A DNA stretch of 11,251 nt from Candidatus Sumerlaeota bacterium. GTDB lineage: Bacteria; Sumerlaeota; Sumerlaeia; JADFCT01. Position numbers and translations under genes: made by a program. Below, piece by piece: positions 1 to 6,561 of the stretch; position 1 is the stretch's first letter; every line of letters starts with the position of its first letter. The stretch spans positions 1-11,251 of the forward strand of contig JAPLSP010000123.1 of the NCBI GenBank assembly GCA_026398575.1, in the 5' to 3' direction. The notes below the pieces were generated by a model, which saw only the letters and a list, made by a program, of their open reading frames with translations, was not told where the DNA came from and did not search any database.

Positions 1-29
1 GAATCGGTTTTGCCGGCGCCGGGGGGGTG

Positions 30-60
30 AGTAATTTTTATCCCTCCGGTGAAAATTACT
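30..60. repeat. Perfect 9-bp inverted repeat
   Basis: AGTAATTTT at 30-38 is exactly complementary to AAAATTACT at 52-60, around a 13-nt centre. It is AT-rich in a GC-rich context, lacks a following T-run and so is not a standard intrinsic terminator. It could be a protein-binding dyad or the end structure of an upstream transcript. The role is unknown. Confidence 0.5.
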
Positions 61-187
61 GATGGAACTGAAACGGCCCATTCGGATAAAATCCCGGAAG
101 TAACAGAGCGAACAAGCGAGTCCGAGCGTTTGGGATGCGCCTCCTGCCAAAGTGCGCGGGCGGCTCAAAGCGCGCAGGGAGTTAATA

Positions 188-192
188 AGAGG
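188..192 (+). promoter_or_regulatory. Ribosome binding site deciding the PAS-GGDEF start
   Basis: AGAGG lies 4 nt before the ATG at 197. The longer reading frame from GTG at 152 has no comparable site and adds only 15 basic, non-domain residues, so the ATG is preferred. Confidence 0.55.
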
Positions 193-196
193 CAGC

Positions 197-1207
197 ATGG
201 AATTTCTATCCGTTGAAAAAAGCGCCCAAAGCGAATTCGAGAAACTCGAATTTGTTTATCGTCTGCTGGACTTGCTGCCGGCCGGAGTTGCTTTGATTTC
301 CCCGGTGGGGCGAGTCGTGTTCTGGAACCGCGCGGCCGAGCAAATCACGGGATTCACGCTGATGGAAGTCGGCGGATCGGCCTGCCTGAGGGCCTTGCAT
401 AATCCCGAGAAGGGTTACGGCGCCGCGGCGCTCAGCCCGATGCATGGACGCCCCAAGCGGATTGAAATCGAGCGCAAAGACGGGCGAAAAGTCACGCTCG
501 TGGCGCAATGGGCGCATCTGCCTTCGTCTTCCAACGATGATTACTGCATTTATGCTTTCGCCGACGTGACCGAGAACGTCATTGACGAAGACTCCGTGCA
601 GATTGTCAATCAGCTGCTGTTCGAGGCGGCCCAGCGCATGCACAGCCAGGCCAACACCGACGGCCTCACCGGCCTGCTCAACCATCGCGCCTTCCACGAG
701 CGGCTGCAGCAGGAAGTCAGCCGCATGCGCCGCCATGACCGGCCGCTCTCGGTGATCATGTGCGACGTGGACTTCTTCAAACGCGTCAACGACACCTACG
801 GCCATCTCTTCGGCGACCGGGTGCTGATCGCCCTGAGCGAGACGGCCCGCGTCATCTGCCGTCATGAAGACGTTGTCGGGCGCTACGGAGGCGAAGAGTT
901 TGTCGTCATCCTGCCCGATACGCCGCCCGAAGGCGCGATCATAACCGCCGAGCGTCTTCGCACCGCCGTTGAAAAACACGCCGTCCGCGATCGCGATATC
1001 GTGGCCAGCGTCACCATCAGCTGCGGCATCTCCTGTGCTTATCCCAAATCCGGAGAGGAGACCAACGAGGAGATTGAACGCCGTCTGGTGTCGCAAGCCG
1101 ATGAGGCTCTCTATCAAGCCAAAGGCGCCGGCCGCAACCGCACCGTAGCGCATAAATCCGCGCGACTCGGATCAGAGCCGCCGCCCCCCCCCCGCCCCCC
1201 CCTCTAA
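197..1207 (+). CDS. PAS-GGDEF diguanylate cyclase
   Basis: Predicted cytoplasmic diguanylate cyclase of 336 residues, making c-di-GMP from two GTP. An N-terminal PAS sensor (about residues 18-128, with PAGVALISPVGRVVFWN and a closing DVTEN) is joined by a short helix to a GGDEF domain (about 150-318). Visible catalytic features are DGLTGLLN (155-162), the metal-binding CDVDFFK segment (D190, D192) and the intact GGEEF signature (231-235). An RxxD inhibitory site (R222-D225) sits five residues before GGEEF, as in product-inhibited cyclases such as PleD. So the enzyme should be active and feedback-controlled. There is no membrane segment and no EAL domain, and the PAS domain lacks a LOV cysteine motif, so its ligand is unknown. 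The last residues are a proline run encoded by poly-C (1184-1202). The gene faces acpS convergently and appears monocistronic. Confidence 0.93.
   Translation: MEFLSVEKSAQSEFEKLEFVYRLLDLLPAGVALISPVGRVVFWNRAAEQITGFTLMEVGGSACLRALHNPEKGYGAAALSPMHGRPKRIEIERKDGRKVTLVAQWAHLPSSSNDDYCIYAFADVTENVIDEDSVQIVNQLLFEAAQRMHSQANTDGLTGLLNHRAFHERLQQEVSRMRRHDRPLSVIMCDVDFFKRVNDTYGHLFGDRVLIALSETARVICRHEDVVGRYGGEEFVVILPDTPPEGAIITAERLRTAVEKHAVRDRDIVASVTISCGISCAYPKSGEETNEEIERRLVSQADEALYQAKGAGRNRTVAHKSARLGSEPPPPPRPPL
1184..1202 (+). repeat. Poly-C tract (C10-G-C8) at the end of the GGDEF gene
   Basis: Ten C, one G and eight C run up to the stop codon and encode a Pro-rich tail. Such homopolymers slip in replication and in sequencing. 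A one-base change would alter only the last residues and move the stop, leaving the catalytic domain intact. Confidence 0.9.
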
Positions 1208-1218
1208 AGCTCGCCTCA

Positions 1219-1278
1219 GTCCGTGCAGGTCCATGCCCGTCTGTGCCAGTCCGTGTGCGTCAGTGTAAGTCCGTGTCC
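1219..1278. repeat. Six-copy 10-bp tandem repeat, consensus GTCCGTGNNN
   Basis: Units start at 1219, 1229, 1239, 1249, 1259 and 1269. The seven-base core reads GTCCGTG in three units and differs by one base in the others (GTCCATG, GTCTGTG, GTCAGTG), while the last three bases vary freely. The array fills almost the whole gap between the convergent ends of the GGDEF and acpS genes. It has no hairpin with a T-run, so it is not an ordinary terminator. Its function is unknown. Confidence 0.85.
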
Positions 1279-1286
1279 CCCCGTTC

Positions 1287-1712
1287 TCAAAGACTCAGCT
1301 TTCTTCCCAATCCCTGCGCCTCATCGCTGTCCTCGCGGCGTTCCAGAATCACGATCGCGATCGCGTGTTCGCGCGAGTGGCTCAGGCTCACGTGAGCATG
1401 CGTGGCGCCCAGGCGGCGGCAGCGTTCCAGCGCGGCGCCCACGATGCTCAGTTCGGGTTTGCCTGCCGCGTCGTTGATGACGCCGCAGTCGCGCCAGCGC
1501 ATACCGCCGGCCATGCCCAGCCCGACGGCTTTAAGAAACGCTTCCTTGGCCGCGAAACGGGCCGCGTAATGGATATGCGGCGTCGCGCGGGCGTCGCTGT
1601 AGGCGCGTTCCTCCTCCGTGAAAATCTTCCGGGCAAAGCGCCCTTCGAATTTCGCCAGCACGTTCTGCACCCGCTCATGCTCAACCAAATCCACGCCGAT
1701 CCCGATAATCAT
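1287..1712 (-). CDS. acpS: Holo-[acyl-carrier-protein] synthase
   Basis: AcpS transfers the 4'-phosphopantetheine arm of coenzyme A to a serine of acyl carrier protein, switching on fatty acid synthesis in the cytoplasm. The 141-residue product starts MIIGIGVDLVEHERV, the classic AcpS N-terminus with metal ligand D8. It carries RFAAKEAFLKAVG (52-64) with the second acidic ligand E57, and ends with HVSLSHSREHAIAIVILE (107-124). The length fits trimeric AcpS (about 120-140) and the last 15 or so residues look like a non-conserved tail. The frame stays open far upstream, but the family start is the ATG at 1712, preceded by a purine-rich AAGGAAA stretch (complement of 1721-1728). It is divergent from the glycosyltransferase gene and convergent with the GGDEF gene, so it is probably transcribed alone. 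Confidence 0.95.
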   Translation of the reverse strand: MIIGIGVDLVEHERVQNVLAKFEGRFARKIFTEEERAYSDARATPHIHYAARFAAKEAFLKAVGLGMAGGMRWRDCGVINDAAGKPELSIVGAALERCRRLGATHAHVSLSHSREHAIAIVILERREDSDEAQGLGRKLSL

Positions 1713-1790
1713 TGGTTCTGGTTTCCTTTTCCCTTTGGCAACATTCGCTTGCTTTTGTCTCTGAAATGCGCGATATGGGCGCGCCTTTTT

Positions 1791-1820
1791 TTGACATGGC
1801 AGGCCGCGTCTGGCAATGCT
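1791..1820 (+). promoter_or_regulatory. Possible promoter of the glycosyltransferase gene
   Basis: A perfect -35 hexamer TTGACA (1791-1796) is followed, 18 bp on, by AATGCT (1815-1820), a weak -10 match. The start codon lies 40 bp further. The -35 is strong, but the -10 assignment is uncertain because TATTTT at 1821-1826 is too far away for normal spacing. Confidence 0.4.
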
Positions 1821-1859
1821 TATTTTTTCGGAAAAGCGCCCTAAGCGAAGGTTGATGCG

Positions 1860-2993
1860 ATGATCAACGTTTTGCGCCTGATCACCTGGCTGCCCGTTGG
1901 GGGCATCGAGCAGAAGCTCGTCGCGATCCTGCCGATGATTCAAGCCTCCGGCAAATATCGCGTTCGGATTTGCTGTCTGCGCGAGGCGGGGCCGCTGGCG
2001 CCCGAGCTGGAAAAAGCCGGCGTCCCCGTGACGGTGATTCCATTCCGGCGGCGGTGGGACCTGAAGGCGCTGGGCCGCCTGAAAGCGCTGATCGTCGAGC
2101 AGCGGATAGATGTCGTCCACTCGCACATGTACCGGAGCAACGTTCCCGGCACGGTGGCCGGGCGGCGCGCCGGCGCCGCGGTCGTTATCGCGCAAATCCA
2201 CAACGTTGACACCTGGGATACCTGGCGCCAGCTGTGGATGGACCGGTTCCTGATGCGCTGGCGCGACGCCGTCGTCTGCGTTTCCGAGGCCGTGCGCCGC
2301 GATGTTTGCAGCCGCGTCTGGACGCCCGAAGACAAAGCGCGCGTCATCTATAACGGCGTGGACGTCGCCCGATTCTCTTCGCCCGACCCGCAGGCCCGGC
2401 CAAGGCTGCGCGCCGAATGGGGGCTTCCGGAAGGCGCCGTCGCCGGATTGATGCTTGCGCGGCTGCATCCTCAGAAGAATCCCCTGGGACTGCTCGAAGC
2501 CTTCGAGCGCGCGGCCGCCGCGGCGCCGATGCTGCGCCTCATCTATGCCGGCGACGGGCCGCAGCGCGATGAATTGGAGCGCGAAATCCGGCGGCGCGGC
2601 CTCGAGGCGCGCGCGCGGTTGATCGGGATGCGGATGGACGTTCCCGATGTTCTTTCCGCCAGCGATTTTTGCGTGCTGCCGTCGCTCAAAGAAGGCTTCA
2701 GCAATACGGTCCTCGAAGCGATGGCCGCGGGGCGTCCGATCCTTTGCTCGAACGTCGGCGGCAATGCCGAGGTCATCACCCACGGCCAAAGCGGCTATAT
2801 CGTCAAGCCGGGCGATCTTGCGGATCTTGCGCGCGCCCTGGAGCGCTTTGGCGCGGACGCGGCGCTGCGGCAGGCGTTCGCCGCGGCGGGGCGCGAGCGA
2901 GTCCAGCGCTTCAGCCTGGACCGGATGGCGCGCGATACGATGGACTTGTATGAGGAACTCCTCCGCCGCAAGGGCCGCTGGAAAGAGGACTAA
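1860..2993 (+). CDS. Glycosyltransferase, GT4-type (GT-B fold)
   Basis: Predicted retaining glycosyltransferase of 377 residues that moves a sugar from a nucleotide donor to a glycan or lipid acceptor at the cytoplasmic side of the membrane. The N-terminal acceptor half begins MINVLRLITWLPVGGIEQKL, with VDVVHSH-like (84-89) and VCVSEAVRRD (139-148) segments. The C-terminal donor half shows VIYNGVD (162-168), the phosphate-contacting ARLHPQKN (R201, K206), AGDGP (230-234), and EGFSNTVLE with the EX7E pair E278/E286. SNVGGNAEVI and SGYIVKPGD follow. There is no signal peptide or membrane helix. The start is ATG 1860 with a GAAGG site (1847-1851) 8 nt upstream. Acceptor and donor cannot be read from the sequence, and no other cell-surface gene adjoins it. 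A role in exopolysaccharide, lipopolysaccharide or protein glycan synthesis is inference. Confidence 0.9.
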   Translation: MINVLRLITWLPVGGIEQKLVAILPMIQASGKYRVRICCLREAGPLAPELEKAGVPVTVIPFRRRWDLKALGRLKALIVEQRIDVVHSHMYRSNVPGTVAGRRAGAAVVIAQIHNVDTWDTWRQLWMDRFLMRWRDAVVCVSEAVRRDVCSRVWTPEDKARVIYNGVDVARFSSPDPQARPRLRAEWGLPEGAVAGLMLARLHPQKNPLGLLEAFERAAAAAPMLRLIYAGDGPQRDELEREIRRRGLEARARLIGMRMDVPDVLSASDFCVLPSLKEGFSNTVLEAMAAGRPILCSNVGGNAEVITHGQSGYIVKPGDLADLARALERFGADAALRQAFAAAGRERVQRFSLDRMARDTMDLYEELLRRKGRWKED

Positions 2994-3000
2994 CCCCCTG

Positions 3001-3151
3001 GGAGCGCGGGCGTCCCCGCCCGCAAGCACAGCGCATATTTGCAGCCTGTATCCATCTCCGCCCGCAAGCACAGCCCATTCTGACAGCCTGCATGCTTCCC
3101 TCTGGCGCCGGACGATAAAATGGCCCATGCGGGCGGGGACGCCCGCGCTCC
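3001..3151. repeat. Element bounded by perfect 24-bp inverted repeats
   Basis: The left arm (3001-3024, starting GGAGCGCGGGCGTCC) is the exact reverse complement of the right arm (3128-3151, ending GACGCCCGCGCTCC). The 103-bp interior contains the second copy of a duplicated segment: CGCCCGCAAGCACAGC occurs at 3017-3032 and 3059-3074 (42-bp period), each followed by a similar CAGCCTG stretch. The element begins 7 bp after the glycosyltransferase stop and ends 31 bp before the -35 of the blaI promoter. It encodes no protein, so it resembles a miniature non-autonomous or palindromic intergenic repeat. No flanking target duplication is obvious. Confidence 0.85.
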
Positions 3152-3156
3152 TAGAT

Positions 3157-3179
3157 GTGCACAAATCTGTGCACTTTTT
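3157..3179 (+). terminator. Hairpin plus T-run: weak terminator or BlaI operator
   Basis: GTGCACA (3157-3163) pairs exactly with TGTGCAC (3168-3174) around a 4-nt loop, followed by five T. That shape fits a weak intrinsic terminator for the glycosyltransferase transcript. The same dyad could be a repressor site, because its half-site TGCACA recurs at 3213-3218, just after the predicted -10. The sequence cannot separate the two roles. Confidence 0.45.
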
Positions 3180-3181
3180 GC

Positions 3182-3211
3182 TTGACCGGCGGCGCCAAAG
3201 CGCGGTAGTTT
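3182..3211 (+). promoter_or_regulatory. Predicted promoter of the blaI-M56 operon
   Basis: TTGACC (3182-3187), an 18-bp spacer and TAGTTT (3206-3211) form a sigma70-type promoter. Transcription would start near 3218, about 20 nt before the blaI start codon. Repressors of this family normally bind over their own promoter, and a TGCACA half-site at 3213-3218 covers the expected start point. Confidence 0.6.
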
Positions 3212-3225
3212 ATGCACATTGAATC

Positions 3226-3231
3226 AAGGAG
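3226..3231 (+). promoter_or_regulatory. Ribosome binding site deciding the blaI start
   Basis: AAGGAG lies 7 nt before ATG 3239. The earlier in-frame ATG at 3212 overlaps the predicted promoter and precedes this site, so it is rejected as the start. Confidence 0.8.
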
Positions 3232-3238
3232 ACTGCCG

Positions 3239-3652
3239 ATGGGCAAATTCACCGAGGTGGAGTTGGACGTGATGCGCATCCTGTGGGAGCGCGGCGAACT
3301 CAAGCCGGCCGAGATCATCGCCGCCTTTCCGCGTCCCGTCAAAAACTCCGCGATGCGCTCGTTTCTGGCCGTGCTGACGCGCAAGGGCCACGTGGTCCGG
3401 CGGCGCAAGGGCAAGGCCTACTACTACAAGGCCTGCACGAAACCGGATTCGGCCCTCAACTTGCTGCTTCGCCGGACGATAGACGTCTTCTTCGGCGGTT
3501 CCACCGAGGCGCTGCTGTGCCGCCTGATCCGCGCTGAAAAGTATTCGGACAAGCAGCTCATGGAACTGAAACGCCTGGCCGACCGAAGGAACCCGCCCGG
3601 GAAAACTTCCGGAAAGCCCGATCCCTCAAAAAGCAGGAGGCAGAAGACATGA
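3239..3652 (+). CDS. BlaI/MecI/CopY-family transcriptional repressor
   Basis: Winged-helix repressor of 137 residues expected to bind operator DNA as a dimer and to be inactivated by cleavage when its partner membrane protease is triggered. The N-terminus, MGKFTEVELDVMRILWERGELKPAEI, is typical of the family (TxxELDVMxxLW). The recognition region (about 35-48, KNSAMRSFLAVLTRKG) and wing (49-64, HVVRRRKGKAYYYKA) follow. The C-terminal part (about 68-115) would be the dimerisation and cleavage region, although the staphylococcal Asn-Phe cleavage site is not visible. The tail after residue 115 is basic and disordered-looking. The stop overlaps the next start (ATGA at 3649-3652), so the two proteins are translationally coupled. 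No beta-lactamase gene lies nearby, so the regulated genes are unknown. Confidence 0.92.
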   Translation: MGKFTEVELDVMRILWERGELKPAEIIAAFPRPVKNSAMRSFLAVLTRKGHVVRRRKGKAYYYKACTKPDSALNLLLRRTIDVFFGGSTEALLCRLIRAEKYSDKQLMELKRLADRRNPPGKTSGKPDPSKSRRQKT

Positions 3653-6561
3653 ACCGCTTCCTCGATATCATCCAATGCTGGCCCGCCGGCCTGGCGCTCG
3701 CGCCCGCCGGGGTTCTTCTGATTGCCAAAGCCATACTGATCCTGGCGCTGGGCTGGCTGCTGCACGGAATCTTTTCCCGCGCCAATCCGCGCTGGCGCGT
3801 CCTGTTGTGGCGGATGGTGACGGTGGGTCTTGCCGCGTTGCCTCTGACGCTCTGGGTGAATTTGCCGATCCGGCTGCGTCCGTCCGTTCCGCGCGCGACG
3901 GCGGCTCTTTCGCTTGTCGCGGCGCCCTATCCTGCAACTCCCTCTTCCTCTGAGCCGATGGCGCCGCAGCCGATTCTGTCTTCTGGCGTTGGCCCGAACT
4001 CTTCCGCCGAGCCTGCTCAAAATGGAATCGCTCAATCCACATTCAATTCCACCGCATCAAAATCCAATTCCGCCGGGGCGCCCTCTGGCGCGGCATTCAT
4101 CGCGCGAATGGGCTGGCTTTTGCCCGGCCTTGGTCTGGCGCTTTGGCTGGTGGTCGCTTTCCTCTTGCTCATGCGTTGGTTTGCGGGAATGGCCAGATTG
4201 CGGCTATTGATTGCTCGCCATTCGACCGCCGCTCCCGCTGAACTCAACGTACTGTCGGAGCGCGTGGCGGTTGGCCTGAAGTGCCGTAGCGCGAATGTGC
4301 GGCTCTCCGCCCGCGTCTCAACTCCGGTCATCAGCGGCATTTTGCGGCCGGTCTTGCTGCTGCCGCCGCGGATGGCGGAGGCCTCCTATCGCGGTGAATT
4401 GGCGGGCATCATCGCCCACGAACTCTCGCACGTCCGGTCGGGCGATCTCTTCTGGACGCATTGCATCGGCGTGATGAGCCGCCTGCTGTGGTTCCATCCG
4501 CTGGCCTGGCCCGTCCTGCGCGCGCACACCGCCGCCTGCGAAGAAGTCAGCGACGCTATATCGGCCGCCTACCTGGGCGATACCGGGTCCTATATCCGAA
4601 CGCTGGCCCGCGTCGCGCTGGACATGGCGGCGCTCCACCCGCCGTCCGGCGCCATCGCCATGGCGCGCGTCCCCGAGGTCATGCGCCGCCTCGACCGTCT
4701 TCGCCGCCACGTCTTCGCCGATTCGCTTTCGCGCCGTTCGGCGGTCATTTTTCTTCTGCTGGGCGCCGCCGGCATGATTGCCCTGAGCGGTTGGCGGCTG
4801 GCTTACGCGCAGAAGCCGAATGACGTAGCCAAGCCGATCGAAACTGCCGATAGCTCAAAAAAATCCGGAAGGACCGCGCTTTTCAAGGTCGTGGATGCCG
4901 ACGGCAGACTATTGCCTGGCGCAAATCTCACTATCCGCATGGACGATGCCTCCACCATCACGCAAAACGCGGAAGACGGCACGGCGCGATTCGCGATCCC
5001 GTCGCCATTACCCAAGTCTCTGCATTTCGAGGCAAAATTGCCTGGCTACGTAACGGAGCGAGGCAACTGGTGCTACTTTGAGAACGCAAATTGGAACCCA
5101 AGCGAATACATCCTGCGTATGGACAAACGAACAAGCATTGGCGGCACAGTGCGGAATGAGGCCGGCCAGCCGATCAAGGGCGCCAAGGTTTTCCTTGGGA
5201 GCTTTGGCGACATGCACCGGTTTGAGGAATTCACGAAAACGCTGGAGAACGGATCCTTTCAATTCGATCAAGCGCCTCAAAAAAAGTGTTTTCTGGCTGC
5301 GGGGGCGCCGGGCTGCGCGCCCGAGATCATCCCGGTCACGCTGCGCGAAAAGAATCCTCCCCTCTCGCTGCAGCTATCGCAAGGCCGCGTAATTCAGGGG
5401 AAGGTTGTGGATGAACGGGGACGCCCGATAAAAGAAACCGTGGTTTATCCTGCAACATGGCGGAACATATCAAGTCTTTTCCCAATCCTGCGCACAGACG
5501 CCGAAGGCCGTTTCCGTTGGGATGGGGCGCCGGATGACGCAGTCCTTTTCAGCATCGGGGACGGCAGCAGGATGGCCATTCTCTACTATCCGATGGTCGC
5601 CCGCGCCGAGGACTATCTGGTTACAGTGCGGCCGCGCCTGGCCGTATCAGGAAGAGTTGTGGATGACGAAACAGGCCAGGCGGTTCCCTCGTTCAAAGTA
5701 TTTCCGGGTTTTGAGTGGGGGGACATGGCGGCTCCCAGCTGGATGGAAAATGAATTCGCCGAAGGAGCGAATGGCGAGTTTCGGATTTACCTGGATCGTC
5801 CATCTCTGGCTTATTGCATCCAGATCGAAGCCGGCGGCTATAAGACATCCACTTCGCCGGAATTCCTTTACAATGCGGATGGCGTGATTTGCAGCGCTAG
5901 ACTGAAGAAGGACAAGGAGGCTAGTTTCTGGCTGGAAGACACCAAAGGGAAGATGCTGCCCGCCTTCAGCCAACCGCGTGCGCAATCTCCCCTGGGAGGC
6001 CGCATCGTCTATCCCTCCGGACAATCGCATAAGAACCTGCCGGTGTACCAGTGCTTCCCAAGAACAGATCTCATAATCCGCGATGGCGCCGCATCGGCTG
6101 GCGGTAGTTCAGTCGGCTATCTTTTTGCCCAAGAGGATGGGAGGCTGGACGTAAAGCCGCCTTTGCTGGACGCCTTCGAGCTAGTCTCTATAAGCGAATG
6201 GGGCTATGCGCATGCCAGAGGGCAGGCGTTTATTGAAAACCCGGAAATCCCGCTCAAGCCGTGGGGCAGAGTCGAGGGCGTGATGACCATCGCGGGCAAG
6301 GCCGCGGCAGGCTTGACGGTCAGAGCGGAATACCTCAAACCCTTTTGCGACGCGAGCAACGAGGACCGGCCCAAAGTCTGGTTCGATGAGCGGACCGAAA
6401 CCAGTCAGGACGGGAGATTCGTCTTCGCCCATCTCATGGACGGTCCGGCGCGAATCAAGGTGTTGATACCTGCGAGCGGCACCGGACAACCGTCACGCGT
6501 GATCGAGCGGACGGTGGAAATCAAATCGGGCCAGACCGCGCGGGCGGACGTCAGCGAGTAA
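3649..6561 (+). CDS. M56 (BlaR1-like) membrane metalloprotease with carboxypeptidase-regulatory-like repeats
   Basis: Predicted signal-transducing zinc protease of 970 residues. The N-terminal part resembles BlaR1/MecR1: membrane segments near 16-40, 49-72, 154-178 and 363-381, and a cytoplasmic protease domain with HELSH at 257-261 (two zinc ligands and the catalytic Glu). WFHPLAW (281-287) and ACEEVSDAI (296-304), probably supplying the third ligand, follow. A Ser/Pro/Asn-rich linker (about 90-150) separates helices 2 and 3. After the last helix, the outer ~570 residues do not look like the penicillin-binding sensor of BlaR1. They contain about six beta-sandwich starts of the carboxypeptidase-regulatory type, near 411, 497, 582, 666, 783 and 874 (for example IGGTVRNEAGQPIKGAKV and IQGKVVDERGRPIKETVV). 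The protein probably senses an extracytoplasmic ligand and causes BlaI cleavage; the ligand is unknown. Compared with BlaR1 (about 600 aa) it is long. Confidence 0.88.
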   Translation: MNRFLDIIQCWPAGLALAPAGVLLIAKAILILALGWLLHGIFSRANPRWRVLLWRMVTVGLAALPLTLWVNLPIRLRPSVPRATAALSLVAAPYPATPSSSEPMAPQPILSSGVGPNSSAEPAQNGIAQSTFNSTASKSNSAGAPSGAAFIARMGWLLPGLGLALWLVVAFLLLMRWFAGMARLRLLIARHSTAAPAELNVLSERVAVGLKCRSANVRLSARVSTPVISGILRPVLLLPPRMAEASYRGELAGIIAHELSHVRSGDLFWTHCIGVMSRLLWFHPLAWPVLRAHTAACEEVSDAISAAYLGDTGSYIRTLARVALDMAALHPPSGAIAMARVPEVMRRLDRLRRHVFADSLSRRSAVIFLLLGAAGMIALSGWRLAYAQKPNDVAKPIETADSSKKSGRTALFKVVDADGRLLPGANLTIRMDDASTITQNAEDGTARFAIPSPLPKSLHFEAKLPGYVTERGNWCYFENANWNPSEYILRMDKRTSIGGTVRNEAGQPIKGAKVFLGSFGDMHRFEEFTKTLENGSFQFDQAPQKKCFLAAGAPGCAPEIIPVTLREKNPPLSLQLSQGRVIQGKVVDERGRPIKETVVYPATWRNISSLFPILRTDAEGRFRWDGAPDDAVLFSIGDGSRMAILYYPMVARAEDYLVTVRPRLAVSGRVVDDETGQAVPSFKVFPGFEWGDMAAPSWMENEFAEGANGEFRIYLDRPSLAYCIQIEAGGYKTSTSPEFLYNADGVICSARLKKDKEASFWLEDTKGKMLPAFSQPRAQSPLGGRIVYPSGQSHKNLPVYQCFPRTDLIIRDGAASAGGSSVGYLFAQEDGRLDVKPPLLDAFELVSISEWGYAHARGQAFIENPEIPLKPWGRVEGVMTIAGKAAAGLTVRAEYLKPFCDASNEDRPKVWFDERTETSQDGRFVFAHLMDGPARIKVLIPASGTGQPSRVIERTVEIKSGQTARADVSE

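Larger units (their letters stand above)
1..196. other. Upstream spacer of the PAS-GGDEF gene
   Basis: No gene can be supported here. Two frames are open at the left edge and close at once (one stops at 28-30, one at 60-62), so the last few codons of an upstream gene may be present, but nothing identifies the frame. The stretch holds a perfect 9-bp dyad (30-38 and 52-60). It also holds a TAAAAT hexamer at 87-92 that could be a -10 box, with only a poor -35 (TGGAAC, 63-68) in front. I looked for a c-di-GMP riboswitch because of the gene downstream and saw no recognisable aptamer. Confidence 0.4.

Noticed and set aside
1..62. C-terminal end of an upstream gene
   Set aside because: Two short frames are possible and nothing in them allows a choice or identification.
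61..196. c-di-GMP riboswitch upstream of the diguanylate cyclase
   Set aside because: No recognisable GEMM core sequence or paired-stem arrangement was found by eye.
206..1153. 315-codon minus-strand open frame opposite the GGDEF gene
   Set aside because: It mirrors the codon bias of the real gene, shows no domain, and the plus strand has full PAS and GGDEF motifs.
1713..3164. Long minus-strand open frame continuous with acpS, opposite the glycosyltransferase gene
   Set aside because: It is antisense to a well-supported glycosyltransferase, its translation is Arg/Pro/Ala-rich without motifs, and AcpS has a clear family start at 1712.
2647..3222. 191-codon plus-strand frame overlapping the glycosyltransferase end and the inverted-repeat element
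   Set aside because: Composition is Arg/Ser-rich and it runs through repeat DNA; no ribosome binding site or domain.
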